The notes: generated by a model not told the origin, from the sequence alone. Shown: positions 24,908 through 33,930, counted from the first letter of the stretch. The stretch is DNA of 64,000 nt from Kordia jejudonensis (GCF_001005315.1 NZ_LBMG01000003.1:124001-188000); one strand, 5' to 3'. Made by a program: numbers and translations.

Positions 24908-25996
24908 ATGAGCGAAAATGTTCAAAACAACCCAGAAGCACCAAAACCGAGTACTGAAATAGATTTAAGAGAATTATTCAGAATGATCGGAGCAGTATTT
25001 AGTAAGCTTTTTAAGTTCATAAGAGATATATTCTTATTGGTATTTGACCTTATCATAAAGGTGCTAATAATAATGAGAGTTCATGTCTTAAAATTTGCAA
25101 TAGTAGGTTTCTTAAGTGTCATAGTTGGATGGTTTATTGACTCAAGACAAGAACCGATATATGCTTCAGGGATGTACATAGAAGCTAATTATGACAGTAC
25201 ACGTCAGTTATACTCAAACATCAGATATTATAACGGACTTGCTGAAGATGCAGACAGTACAAAACTTGCCGAAATTTTTGATATTACAAAAGATCAAGCA
25301 GGAACGCTACTAGGTTTCTTTATAGAACCTGATGTTACTGAAAATGGAATGCTAAATGCATACAATGATTTCATGAAAAAAACAGATACTACTTTTGTTT
25401 TGGGTGAAATTGACTTCAAAAAATTTAGAACAAACACAAGTCCTTTAGATTTCAATACTCATCAAATATCCGTTTTGTCCTTCGACAAAGAAATTATTCC
25501 AGTATTACAAGAACCACTTGTCAAAAAAAATATTGAAAATAATTACATCAAGAGACAAAAAGAAATAAACCTTAGAAATCTTGAGCAAACGGAACAAACC
25601 TTAAAAAGTCAGTTAGTAAAAATTGATACCTTAGGGGAAGTCTACAAAGAATTACTTCGTGAACAACCTAAAGACGATAAAACAAGAGCAGGATCTGGAA
25701 CGTATATTCAGCTAGCAGCTAACAATGATAAGAAAACAAAGGAGATAGAATTACTAAGAATCAATGAAGAAATTTCGAATAAAATTCTTGAAATTAACTA
25801 TAAAAAAGAATTAAACAGCGAAATAATCAACGTATTAAGTGGCTTCTCTCCTGGAGCAGAAATCAAAAGTTTCTATGATAGCTTTTTATTCAGAATTCCA
25901 GTGATCACAATATCATTACTGTTAATGTTCATTCTATTAAGAGAATTAAACACGTACTTAAATACATACGAAGAAAATAAAAGACTAAATGCCTAA
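24908..25996 (+). CDS. Wzz/GumC-like chain-length determinant protein
   Basis: The 362-residue protein has a hydrophobic span at about residues 54-76, a large periplasmic region with coiled-coil stretches (about 195-310; for example QKEINLRNLEQTEQTLKSQL and NDKKTKEIELLRINEEISNK), and a second span at about 328-347 close to the C-terminus. This is the layout of polysaccharide co-polymerases that set chain length at the inner membrane. A long N-terminal extension (about 1-50) includes a second hydrophobic patch. No Wzc kinase domain follows. It overlaps rfbB by eight bases and so opens the polysaccharide operon. Confidence 0.75.
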   Translation: MSENVQNNPEAPKPSTEIDLRELFRMIGAVFSKLFKFIRDIFLLVFDLIIKVLIIMRVHVLKFAIVGFLSVIVGWFIDSRQEPIYASGMYIEANYDSTRQLYSNIRYYNGLAEDADSTKLAEIFDITKDQAGTLLGFFIEPDVTENGMLNAYNDFMKKTDTTFVLGEIDFKKFRTNTSPLDFNTHQISVLSFDKEIIPVLQEPLVKKNIENNYIKRQKEINLRNLEQTEQTLKSQLVKIDTLGEVYKELLREQPKDDKTRAGSGTYIQLAANNDKKTKEIELLRINEEISNKILEINYKKELNSEIINVLSGFSPGAEIKSFYDSFLFRIPVITISLLLMFILLRELNTYLNTYEENKRLNA

Positions 25997-27008
25997 AAAT
26001 GCAGTACTCATAACAGGAGGAGCAGGTTTTATAGGTTCAAACTATATACCATATTTCTTGGAACAACACCAAGACACTACTGTTGTGAACCTTGATAAAC
26101 TTACGTATGCAGGCGATGTAAAAAATGTCGAAGAAGTACAAAATAATGCCAATTATACATTTATAGAAGGCGATATTTGTAATAGAACTTTGATAGAAGA
26201 ATTGTTTACAAAATACGATTTTAAAGGCATCATTCACTTTGCAGCCGAATCACACGTAGACAACTCTATCAAAAATCCTGATGCGTTTATTCAAACCAAT
26301 ATCTTTGGTACATTTAACTTGCTTGATGTTGCCAAAAAACATTGGATGCAGGGACCAAATCAACCCAAAGAAGGTTGCGAAAACTGCCGTTTTCATCACA
26401 TCTCAACAGATGAGGTTTACGGAACACTAGGCGAAACAGGTTTGTTTACAGAAGATACATCGTACGCACCAAACAGTCCGTACAGCGCTTCCAAAGCATC
26501 GTCAGATTTTATTGTGCGTAGTTATTTTCATACCTATGGAATGAATGTAGTAACTACAAATTGCTCTAACAATTACGGACCAAAACAACACGATGAAAAA
26601 CTAATTCCAACCATCATCAGAAAAGCAATTTCTGGCGAAAACATTCCCATATATGGAGATGGAACAAACATTCGTGATTGGTTATATGTATTAGATCATT
26701 GCAAAGGAATTCACTTAGTATACCAAAACGGAAAAGCAGGCGAAACCTATAACATTGGCGGGCGAAATGAACGAAACAATGTGTATATTGCTAACACTAT
26801 CTGTGAACTATTAGACAAATTGCATCCAACGGAAACGTCGTACAAAGAACAAATAACCTTTGTAACCGACAGACCAGGACACGATTTTCGTTATGCAATT
26901 GATGCCAATAAAATAGAAAATGAACTCGGTTGGAAAGCCGCAGAAAACTTTGAAACGGGCATTCTAAAAACAATAGAATGGTATTTAAAAAAATACACGA
27001 CAACATAA
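25989..27008 (+). CDS. rfbB: dTDP-glucose 4,6-dehydratase
   Basis: The 339-residue short-chain dehydrogenase/reductase makes dTDP-4-keto-6-deoxyglucose, the branch point to dTDP-L-rhamnose and to dTDP-amino sugars. Landmarks are the NAD-binding GGAGFIGSN (residues 9-17), HFAAESHVDNSI, HISTDEVYGTL (about 137), the YSASK catalytic pair (about 165), NNYGPKQHDEKLIP and the closing TDRPGHDFRYAID. It overlaps the Wzz-like gene by eight bases and is followed by rfbA, rfbC and rfbD, the complete rhamnose set. Product is cytoplasmic. Confidence 0.96.
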   Translation: MPKNAVLITGGAGFIGSNYIPYFLEQHQDTTVVNLDKLTYAGDVKNVEEVQNNANYTFIEGDICNRTLIEELFTKYDFKGIIHFAAESHVDNSIKNPDAFIQTNIFGTFNLLDVAKKHWMQGPNQPKEGCENCRFHHISTDEVYGTLGETGLFTEDTSYAPNSPYSASKASSDFIVRSYFHTYGMNVVTTNCSNNYGPKQHDEKLIPTIIRKAISGENIPIYGDGTNIRDWLYVLDHCKGIHLVYQNGKAGETYNIGGRNERNNVYIANTICELLDKLHPTETSYKEQITFVTDRPGHDFRYAIDANKIENELGWKAAENFETGILKTIEWYLKKYTTT

Positions 27009-27018
27009 AAAGTAATAA

Positions 27019-27876
27019 ATGAAAGGAATAGTATTAGCAGGAGGATCAGGAACACGATTGCATCCACTTACCTTAGCCGTAAGTAAGCAATTGATGCCTG
27101 TATATGACAAACCGATGATATACTATCCCATTTCAACACTTATAAGCGCAGGAATTCGCGAAATACTCATCATTTCAACACCGCAAGATTTACCATTGTT
27201 CCAAAAACTATTGGGCGACGGGAAAAAATTTGGTTGCGAATTTCACTATGAAGTACAAGAAAATCCTAATGGATTAGCAGAAGCATTCATTATTGGTGCT
27301 ACATTCATCGGAAACGATAAAGTAGCTCTAATATTAGGCGATAACATATTTTACGGATCAGGTTTGGCAACACTTTTACAAGCCAATAACAACCCAGATG
27401 GAGGAATCATATACGCATATCATGTACACGATCCAGAACGTTATGGTGTGGTAGAATTTGATGCTGACGGAAATGCAATTTCTATAGAAGAAAAACCAAC
27501 GCAACCAAAATCAAACTATGCAGTGCCAGGCATCTATTTCTATGACAATGAAGTGGTAGAAATTGCCCAAAATATCAAGCCTAGTAAACGTGGCGAACTC
27601 GAAATTACAGACGTAAACCGCGTATATCTTGAAAAAGGAAAACTTAGTGTAAGCATTCTCGATAGAGGAACCGCTTGGCTAGACACTGGAACATTCAACT
27701 CACTCATGCAAGCTTCACAATTTGTGCAAGTCATTGAAGAACGTCAAGGACTAAAAATTGGTGCAATAGAAGAAGCCGCATACAGAATGGGATTCATTAC
27801 CAAAAAACAACTAGAGGAACTCGCAAAACCATTGCTAAAAAGTGGTTATGGAAAACACCTCTTAGAAATACAATAA
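27019..27876 (+). CDS. rfbA: Glucose-1-phosphate thymidylyltransferase
   Basis: The 285-residue enzyme joins glucose-1-phosphate and dTTP to dTDP-glucose, the first step of the rhamnose route. It has the nucleotide-binding [11 protein letters not shown] (residues 8-18), [28 protein letters not shown], the [11 protein letters not shown] loop and the [11 protein letters not shown] segment. Length matches the family. It lies 10 bases after rfbB and four bases before rfbC, so the genes are tightly co-transcribed. Confidence 0.97.
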   Translation: MKGIVLAGGSGTRLHPLTLAVSKQLMPVYDKPMIYYPISTLISAGIREILIISTPQDLPLFQKLLGDGKKFGCEFHYEVQENPNGLAEAFIIGATFIGNDKVALILGDNIFYGSGLATLLQANNNPDGGIIYAYHVHDPERYGVVEFDADGNAISIEEKPTQPKSNYAVPGIYFYDNEVVEIAQNIKPSKRGELEITDVNRVYLEKGKLSVSILDRGTAWLDTGTFNSLMQASQFVQVIEERQGLKIGAIEEAAYRMGFITKKQLEELAKPLLKSGYGKHLLEIQ

Positions 27877-27880
27877 AGCT

Positions 27881-28414
27881 TTGAACATCGTACACACACC
27901 ATTAGCAGGCTGTTTTGTCATAGAATCTCAAGTATTTGGAGATGCTAGAGGAAGCTTTATGGAAAGTTACAACAAAGAAAAATTTCCTGTGGATGTACAT
28001 TTTGTACAAGACAATCAATCCATTTCACAAAAAGGAGTATTGCGCGGATTGCACTTCCAAAAAGGAGAACATGCGCAAGCAAAACTCGTACGCGTCATAC
28101 GCGGAGAAGTATTGGATGTTGCTGTAGATATCCGACCAAATTCTGAAACATTTGGACAACATTTCTCTATTGTTTTAAACGACAAAAACAACAAACAACT
28201 TTTTGTGCCGCGTGGATTTGCTCACGGTTTTGCCGTCTTAAAAGATGATACCATATTTGCATACAAATGTGATAACTTCTGGAACAAAGAAGCAGAATCA
28301 GGAATCATGTACAACGATCTAGACATTGCTATCGATTGGATGCTTTCGGAAGACGAAATTCTACTTTCAGACAAAGACAAAATACTGCCTACTTTGAAAT
28401 CTTTATCACTATGA
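27881..28414 (+). CDS. rfbC: dTDP-4-dehydrorhamnose 3,5-epimerase
   Basis: The 177-residue cupin inverts C3 and C5 of dTDP-4-keto-6-deoxyglucose. Catalytic motifs are GVLRGLHFQKG (His and Arg) and VDIRPNSETFGQHF, followed by FVPRGFAHGF. The start is TTG at 27881: it gives the family N-terminus MNIVHTPLAGCFVIES and there is no in-frame ATG nearby before the conserved part. The gene begins four bases after rfbA and its stop overlaps the rfbD start in the sequence ATGA. Confidence 0.95.
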   Translation: MNIVHTPLAGCFVIESQVFGDARGSFMESYNKEKFPVDVHFVQDNQSISQKGVLRGLHFQKGEHAQAKLVRVIRGEVLDVAVDIRPNSETFGQHFSIVLNDKNNKQLFVPRGFAHGFAVLKDDTIFAYKCDNFWNKEAESGIMYNDLDIAIDWMLSEDEILLSDKDKILPTLKSLSL

Positions 28415-29256
28415 AAACGGTTCTAATTACAGGTGCCAATGGACAATTAGGGCAATGTATTCAGAAAATCCAACAGCAGTTTTCTGAAATTTCATTTCAT
28501 TTCAAATCGTCAAGTGAATTAGACATTACAGATGCAAAAGCAATTGATGCTTTCTTTTCAAAAAATACAATTGATTACTGTGTAAATTGTGCCGCGTATA
28601 CCAATGTAGAGCTGGCAGAAACAGAAATAGACAAAGCATACTTAGTCAATGCAGAAGCTGCAAAAAACTTGGCAGAAACCTGTAAAAAGTACAATACAAC
28701 TTTATTGCATATTTCCACAGATTACGTGTTCGATGGCACTAAAAAAACGCCATATACAGAAATAGATGCTACAAACCCGATAAGTGTGTATGGAGCTTCG
28801 AAGTTAAAAGGCGAACAGTACATTCAGGAAACGTTTCAAAACTACTTTATCATTCGTACATCGTGGTTATATGCCGAATTTGGGAAGAATTTCTACAAAA
28901 CAATTCTACAAAAAGCTTCAGAAAAGGCAAATCTGACCATCACAACAGAACAAAAAGGGACACCAACCAACGCAAACGATTTGGCTGCGTTGCTACTGGA
29001 AATTATCAATACGGACAATACGGACTACGGAATCTATCACTTTAGCAATGAAGGCGAAGCAACTTGGTACGATTTTACCAAAGAAATCATTCAAAACTTA
29101 CAGCTTTCGGAAGCAGATCAGCCTTCCTTAAAAAGTGTAGCGAGTTACAAAACCAAAGCGGCTCGACCAGAAAATAGTGTCTTAGACAAAACAAAAGTAC
29201 GTGCTATAATTGAAACAATTTCTTGGCAAGAAAGTTTACGGAAGTTGATGGAGTGA
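28411..29256 (+). CDS. rfbD: dTDP-4-dehydrorhamnose reductase
   Basis: The 281-residue SDR enzyme performs the last step to dTDP-L-rhamnose. It begins MKTVLITGANGQLGQ and has VNCAAYTNVELAE, STDYVFDGTKKTPYTE, the YGASKLKGE catalytic segment and the RTSWLYAEFGKNF motif. The frame extends upstream to 28336 inside rfbC, but ATG 28411, overlapping the rfbC stop as ATGA, is the clear start. It ends the rfb block; a non-coding stretch with a J-domain remnant and a Fic gene follows. Confidence 0.95.
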   Translation: MKTVLITGANGQLGQCIQKIQQQFSEISFHFKSSSELDITDAKAIDAFFSKNTIDYCVNCAAYTNVELAETEIDKAYLVNAEAAKNLAETCKKYNTTLLHISTDYVFDGTKKTPYTEIDATNPISVYGASKLKGEQYIQETFQNYFIIRTSWLYAEFGKNFYKTILQKASEKANLTITTEQKGTPTNANDLAALLLEIINTDNTDYGIYHFSNEGEATWYDFTKEIIQNLQLSEADQPSLKSVASYKTKAARPENSVLDKTKVRAIIETISWQESLRKLME

Positions 29257-29288
29257 GTGAAAAAACTAACGTGTGCTTGTTAGGCTAG

Positions 29289-29414
29289 TTACTTTATCAT
29301 CCAGATAAATACTCATTTCTAGAAGAACTAGAAAAATCTATACTTAATCGTCAAATGCAAGAAATTAATAAAGCATATGATGAATTAAATAAACAAATGA
29401 AAAAATCCACATAA
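29289..29414 (+). pseudogene. J-domain (DnaJ-like) gene remnant
   Basis: The frame after a TAG at 29286-29288 reads LLYHPDKYSFLEELE, then QEINKAYDELNKQMKK, and stops at 29412-29414. HPDK is the hallmark tripeptide-plus of J-domains, and INKAYDEL resembles the fourth helix. The beginning of the domain is missing and no start codon is present, so this is the tail of a broken co-chaperone gene. It probably became truncated when the neighbouring Fic region was inserted or when the polysaccharide locus was rearranged. Confidence 0.6.
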
Positions 29415-29421
29415 CAGTGTA

Positions 29422-29446
29422 TAATGAAGTAATAGCTACTTCATTA
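29422..29446. repeat. Perfect 10-base inverted repeat downstream of the J-domain remnant
   Basis: TAATGAAGTA and TACTTCATTA flank a five-base loop. It lies eight bases after the remnant's stop and may have been its terminator, though no T run follows. Confidence 0.45.
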
Positions 29447-29562
29447 CGACTACTTTTGTAATCATTATTAGCTAAAACACTACACCAAAGAAAATCGATA
29501 CTGTATAAAATATCCAAAAAACGTATCTTATGTATTTATTATGTAAAGAAAACAGCATTTTT

Positions 29563-29609
29563 TTATCATAATAAACTATCTTTGATAAGAAAATCTATTT
29601 TTCTTATCA
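29563..29609 (+). promoter_or_regulatory. Promoter element and TTATCA half-site array of the Fic gene
   Basis: TATCTTTG (29577-29584) fits the -7 consensus. Three half-sites surround it: TTATCA at 29563-29568, TGATAA at 29583-29588 and TTATCA at 29604-29609, spaced 20 and 21 bases. The second and third lie in a perfect 11-base inverted repeat (29583-29593 with 29599-29609) whose end is two bases before the ATG. It looks like an operator array, or a hairpin that hides the ribosome-binding site. Confidence 0.55.
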
Positions 29610-29611
29610 TT

Positions 29612-30685
29612 ATGATCAATTTCAAACTTGAAAAATTACCACTATCAAAAGATGTTGAAACGAAGAAAGTTCTTAAAAAACTAACTTCTGCTCATAGAGC
29701 TTTAGCCGAATTGAAAGGTGTTGTTTCAAGTATTCCAAATCAAAATATTTTAATCAATACGTTGGGTCTTCAAGAAGCAAAAGATAGTTCTGCAATTGAA
29801 AATATAATAACAACGCATGATGATATATATAAAGCCGAACTAAATCTTGATGGTTTTAAATCATTAAATGCTAAAGAAGTTCAAAACTATATTTCTGCAC
29901 TAAAAAAAGGGTTCAAATTAATAACGAATCAAAAATTATTAACTAAAAATAATATCATCCTAATCCAATCGGAATTAGAAAAAAATAATGCTGGATTTAG
30001 GAAAGTGCCAGGAACTGCATTGAAAAACGCATCTACTGGAGAAATTGTTTATACACCACCTCAAGATTATAATACGATTCTAGATTTAATGACAAATCTT
30101 GAGCACTACATAAATGATGGAACTATGTCAAATTTCGACGACTTAGTAAAAATGGCGATCATACATTACCAATTTGAAAGTATTCATCCTTTTTATGATG
30201 GAAATGGAAGAACGGGAAGAATCATTAACGTATTATATTTAGTAATGAATGATTTACTAAATCTGCCTATTCTATATTTAAGTCGCTATATCATTGAACA
30301 CAAAGAAGAGTATTACAAACTACTACAAGAAGTTAGAGAAACCGATAATTGGGAAAATTGGATACTATATATACTTGATAGTGTTGAGCAAATTTCAAAA
30401 GAGACTATTATATTGATTTCAAAAATCAAAGCGCTCATCTTTGAGTACAAAAACCTATTGAGAAATAATTACAAATTTTACAGCCAAGATTTATTAAATA
30501 ATTTATTTAAGCACCCGTACACCAAAATTGAATTTGTAGAAAATGATTTAGGTGTTTCAAGAATTACAGCTGCTAAATATCTCAATTTATTAGCAAAAGA
30601 TAATATATTGAAAAAAGAAAAATTAGGAACTGGAAATTACTATGTTAATGTAAGATTAATTGAAATATTAACTTTAAAAAAGTAA
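29612..30685 (+). CDS. Fic-family protein with N-terminal inhibitory motif and C-terminal winged helix
   Basis: The 357-residue protein has the class II inhibitory helix SSAIEN (Glu63), the Fic core at about residues 90-250 with the complete catalytic motif HPFYDGNGRTGR (His192), and a C-terminal helix-turn-helix region (about 300-350; VENDLGVSRITAAKYLNLLA). Such proteins transfer AMP from ATP to target hydroxyls and are held inactive by the N-terminal glutamate. The C-terminal DNA-binding part suggests autoregulation at the inverted repeats just upstream. The frame reaches back to TTG 29582, but ATG 29612 lies after the -7 box. It interrupts the polysaccharide locus between rfbD and cysQ. 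Confidence 0.88.
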   Translation: MINFKLEKLPLSKDVETKKVLKKLTSAHRALAELKGVVSSIPNQNILINTLGLQEAKDSSAIENIITTHDDIYKAELNLDGFKSLNAKEVQNYISALKKGFKLITNQKLLTKNNIILIQSELEKNNAGFRKVPGTALKNASTGEIVYTPPQDYNTILDLMTNLEHYINDGTMSNFDDLVKMAIIHYQFESIHPFYDGNGRTGRIINVLYLVMNDLLNLPILYLSRYIIEHKEEYYKLLQEVRETDNWENWILYILDSVEQISKETIILISKIKALIFEYKNLLRNNYKFYSQDLLNNLFKHPYTKIEFVENDLGVSRITAAKYLNLLAKDNILKKEKLGTGNYYVNVRLIEILTLKK

Positions 30686-30770
30686 TTACTTTGACTATTA
30701 ATGATAATAATTTTTTATTCTTTTTTGTCAATAACCTAAGAATACCAAAGTTTAAAAAAGTATCATAACT

Positions 30771-31580
30771 ATGCCCAATTCAATACAATCGTACCTTGAA
30801 AAAGCCATCAAATCCGCAGTAAACGCTGGTTCAATCATTATGGATATCTATGAAAATGAAAACTTTGCAATAGAAATCAAATCTGATGATTCTCCCGTAA
30901 CAATTGCTGATAAAAAAGCAAATGAATACATTGAAAAAGCTTTGCAAAGCACTAATATTCCTGTCATTAGCGAAGAAGGCGATCATACAGCGTACGAAAT
31001 TCGCAAACACTGGAAACAATTTTGGTGTGTAGATCCGTTAGATGGCACAAAGGAATTCATCAAACGCAATGGAGAATTTACCGTAAACATAGCGTTAATC
31101 GAAAACGAAAAACCAATTCTAGGTGTCATATACATTCCTGTTACAAAAACGGTTTACTTCGCTATAACTGCCGAAAAAAAAGCATTCAAACTCGTGTTAA
31201 AAGAACATGTTGTAGCAACACAATTAATTGACAATGCTGTTGAAATCTTTCCAGAAACACAAAGCAATATTGTCAAAATAACATCGAGCAGATCGTATAC
31301 CAACGCACAAGTATTTGACTTAATTGCACGTTTGGAAGCACAAAACAAAAAAGTAACTCTTGTAAAAGCAGGAAGTTCCATAAAATTTTGCTTAATAGCC
31401 GAAGGAAAAGCCACTTCCTATCCGCGATACGCACCAACCATGGAATGGGATACCGCCGCAGGACAAGCTATTTGCAATGCCGTTGGAATAGAAGTTTACT
31501 CGCTAGAAACGGACGAACCTTTACAATACAACAAAAAAAATCTACTAAATCCGTGGTTTATCGTTCGAAAAATCGGATGA
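30771..31580 (+). CDS. cysQ: 3'(2'),5'-bisphosphate nucleotidase (CysQ)
   Basis: The 269-residue inositol-monophosphatase-fold enzyme removes the 3'-phosphate of phosphoadenosine phosphate (PAP), the by-product of sulfate transfer. Metal-binding landmarks are SPVTIADKKAN, ISEEGDHTAYEIR, WCVDPLDGTKEFI and the late EWDTAAGQAICN. Its place at the head of a block of nucleotide-sugar genes suggests that sulfation, or PAP control, accompanies polysaccharide synthesis, but no sulfotransferase gene is visible in the window. A hairpin follows, and the next gene has its own -7 element. Confidence 0.92.
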   Translation: MPNSIQSYLEKAIKSAVNAGSIIMDIYENENFAIEIKSDDSPVTIADKKANEYIEKALQSTNIPVISEEGDHTAYEIRKHWKQFWCVDPLDGTKEFIKRNGEFTVNIALIENEKPILGVIYIPVTKTVYFAITAEKKAFKLVLKEHVVATQLIDNAVEIFPETQSNIVKITSSRSYTNAQVFDLIARLEAQNKKVTLVKAGSSIKFCLIAEGKATSYPRYAPTMEWDTAAGQAICNAVGIEVYSLETDEPLQYNKKNLLNPWFIVRKIG

Positions 31581-31585
31581 GAAAA

Positions 31586-31624
31586 AAGGGGATTAAACCC
31601 TTTTAAAAAAGGGTATTTCCCCTT
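31586..31624 (+). terminator. Hairpin between cysQ and the epimerase gene
   Basis: AAGGGGA (31586-31592) pairs with TCCCCTT (31618-31624), with an inner ACCC/GGGT pairing. A T run begins only some bases later, so termination may be partial. Confidence 0.5.
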
Positions 31625-31660
31625 AAAAGTCATTTATTTTTTAGTGTAAAAATTTATGGC

Positions 31661-31668
31661 TAGTTTTG
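31661..31668 (+). promoter_or_regulatory. -7 promoter element before the epimerase gene
   Basis: TAGTTTTG fits TAnnTTTG. If used, transcription would start near 31674, after the first ATG (31656) and before the second (31686). This supports the second as the true start. Confidence 0.4.
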
Positions 31669-31685
31669 CACCCAATAATCGCACC

Positions 31686-32681
31686 ATGTATCAAGAAGCA
31701 TATCATCAAGAAAGCTTAGAAAATTATAGTTTTCTAATTACTGGCGGAGCTGGATTTATAGGAGCTAACCTAGTTGAATATTTAATAAAACACAATGCTA
31801 AAAAAGTTCGTGTATTGGACAATTTGGCAACAGGTTTTATGCACAACTTAGTAGAGTTTGAATCAAATCCAAACTTTGAATTCATTCTTGGAGATATCAG
31901 AGACATAGATACTTGCAAAAATGCGGTCGATTCCATAGATTTTGTACTGCATCAAGCAGCTTTAGGTTCCGTTCCACGTTCGTTTAACGACCCAATAACT
32001 TCAAACGCTGTAAACATTTCAGGTTTTTTAAATATGATGATTGCTGCCAGAGACGCTGGCGTAAAACGCATGGTATATGCCGCTTCTTCAAGCACGTATG
32101 GCGACAGTAAATTATTGCCAAAAAAAGAAGAAATCATTGGAAAACCATTATCTCCGTATGCAATTACAAAATATGTAAACGAATTATACGCAGAAAATAT
32201 CTCAAAAAACTTTGGTTTTCATACCGTAGGATTGCGCTACTTTAACGTTTTTGGACCAAAACAAAACGTAAAAGGTGCCTACGCAGCAGTAATTCCACTC
32301 TTTTTCAATGCAGGAATACATAACACAAAAGTAACAATCAATGGCGATGGAAATCAAACCAGAGATTTTACATTTGTCGAAAATGTAGTACAAGCAAATA
32401 TAAAATCATTATTTGCAGACATAAACCAACACGAAGTGATGAATGTAGCCGTTGGCGATCGAATTAGTGTGAATGAATTGTGGAATCATATCAAAAATTT
32501 TTCAAACAGTACCGTGGAAGCTACATTTGGCGAAACTCGTATTGGCGATGTGCGCGATTCATTAGCCGATATTTCAAAAGCCAAAAAAATTATAGGCTAT
32601 CAACCAACACATACAGTTCGTGACGGATTGTCAATTACGTACGATTTCTTTAAAAATCAAGCTGTAGCAAATGAAAAATAA
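31686..32681 (+). CDS. tviC: UDP-N-acetylglucosamine(uronate) 4-epimerase (TviC/WbpP type)
   Basis: The 331-residue SDR enzyme interconverts the gluco and galacto forms of UDP-N-acetyl sugars. It has LITGGAGFIGANLVEYL, VLDNLATGFMHNL, the type-specific HQAALGSVPRSFNDP, AASSSTYGDS, the YAITK catalytic pair and RYFNVFGPKQ. It overlaps the next gene, a UDP-N-acetyl-sugar dehydrogenase, by 11 bases, and together they would give UDP-GalNAcA as in Vi-type polysaccharides. Start: ATG 31686 is chosen because a -7 element lies between it and ATG 31656, and because it places the Rossmann motif at the usual distance. Confidence 0.85.
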   Translation: MYQEAYHQESLENYSFLITGGAGFIGANLVEYLIKHNAKKVRVLDNLATGFMHNLVEFESNPNFEFILGDIRDIDTCKNAVDSIDFVLHQAALGSVPRSFNDPITSNAVNISGFLNMMIAARDAGVKRMVYAASSSTYGDSKLLPKKEEIIGKPLSPYAITKYVNELYAENISKNFGFHTVGLRYFNVFGPKQNVKGAYAAVIPLFFNAGIHNTKVTINGDGNQTRDFTFVENVVQANIKSLFADINQHEVMNVAVGDRISVNELWNHIKNFSNSTVEATFGETRIGDVRDSLADISKAKKIIGYQPTHTVRDGLSITYDFFKNQAVANEK

Positions 32682-33930
32682 GGTAATTTCCATAATAGGA
32701 TTAGGATATGTTGGATTGCCTTTAGCTGTAGAATTTAGCAAAAAAGGATTTCAAGTCATCGGATTTGATATCAATGAAGCGCGAATAAAAGAACTACAAC
32801 AAGGAACCGATCATACACTTGAAGTAAGCAACGAAGAATTGCAACAAGCTTCAACACTACAGTATACCAACAAAGCAGCAGATATTGCGAAAGCAAATAC
32901 ATACATTGTTACGGTTCCGACACCAATAACAGCTCATAAATTTCCAGACTTATCTCCACTAGAAGCCGCTTCAAAATTAGTAGGTTCAGTGCTGAGTAAA
33001 AATGATATTGTCATCTATGAATCTACCGTATTTCCAGGATGTACAGAAGAAGTTTGTGTACCAATTTTGGAAGAAAAAAGTGGTTTACGATTTAATGAGG
33101 ATTTCTTTTGTGGTTATTCGCCAGAGCGGATCAATCCCGGAGACAAAAAACACAGAGTTAGTAACATTGTAAAAGTAACTTCAGGAAGCACGCCAGAAAT
33201 TGCCAATGAAGTTGATGCATTGTACAAAAGTATCATCACGGTAGGAACCTTCAAAGCATCATCAATAAAAGTAGCAGAAGCGGCAAAAGTGATTGAAAAT
33301 TCGCAGCGAGACATCAACATTGCGTTTGTAAACGAACTGGCATTAATATTTGGAAAACTAGGCATTGATACGCATGAAGTTTTACAGGCCGCAGGAACTA
33401 AGTGGAACTTTTTGCCATTTACGCCAGGGTTGGTTGGCGGACATTGCATTGGCGTGGACCCGTATTACCTAACCTACAAAGCAAAAAGTGTAGGCTACAA
33501 TCCGCAAGTCATCCTAGCAGGAAGAAAAATAAATGACAACATGGGGAAATACATTGCAGAACGCGTTGTAAAACTCATGATAAAACAAGAAAAACTTGTC
33601 AAAGGCGCAAAAGTGACCATTTTGGGAATCACTTTTAAAGAAAATTGCCCTGACATTAGAAATACACGTGTAATTGATATTATACACGAACTCACAGAAT
33701 ATGGAGTTGAAGTTGAGGTGTTTGACGATAATGTAAATGCTTCAGAAGTAAAAAAAGAATACGATATTGAGTTGGTTTCGAGCATTTCAACTGACACATC
33801 AGCGATGATCTTGGCAGTTGCTCATAAAAGTTTTAATAAAATTGACGTAACTCCCTTTTTTAAAGAAGGATGTATTATTTTTGACGCGAAAAATTTTCTC
33901 CCAAAATCAATTGTAACAGAAAGATTATAA
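32671..33930 (+). CDS. tviB: UDP-N-acetyl-D-glucosamine/galactosamine 6-dehydrogenase (TviB/WbpO type)
   Basis: The 419-residue enzyme oxidises the C6 hydroxyl of a UDP-N-acetyl sugar to a carboxylate, using two NAD. It has the Rossmann motif GLGYVGLP (residues 10-17), EVSNEELQQA, YESTVFPGCTEE, FCGYSPERINPGD, the catalytic-cysteine motif VGGHCIGVDPYYL (about 255) and FKENCPDIRNTRV. The sequence is of the TviB/WbpO branch. It overlaps the preceding TviC-like epimerase, so UDP-GalNAcA is the probable product. wecB follows after 33 bases. Confidence 0.92.
   Translation: MKNKVISIIGLGYVGLPLAVEFSKKGFQVIGFDINEARIKELQQGTDHTLEVSNEELQQASTLQYTNKAADIAKANTYIVTVPTPITAHKFPDLSPLEAASKLVGSVLSKNDIVIYESTVFPGCTEEVCVPILEEKSGLRFNEDFFCGYSPERINPGDKKHRVSNIVKVTSGSTPEIANEVDALYKSIITVGTFKASSIKVAEAAKVIENSQRDINIAFVNELALIFGKLGIDTHEVLQAAGTKWNFLPFTPGLVGGHCIGVDPYYLTYKAKSVGYNPQVILAGRKINDNMGKYIAERVVKLMIKQEKLVKGAKVTILGITFKENCPDIRNTRVIDIIHELTEYGVEVEVFDDNVNASEVKKEYDIELVSSISTDTSAMILAVAHKSFNKIDVTPFFKEGCIIFDAKNFLPKSIVTERL

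Larger units (their letters stand above)
29257..29611. other. Gap between rfbD and the Fic gene
   Basis: The 355-base gap holds a J-domain gene remnant (29289-29414), a perfect 10-base hairpin (29422-29446), and the Fic gene promoter/operator region (29563-29609). Composition is more AT-rich than the flanking polysaccharide genes. No intact gene is seen. Confidence 0.65.
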
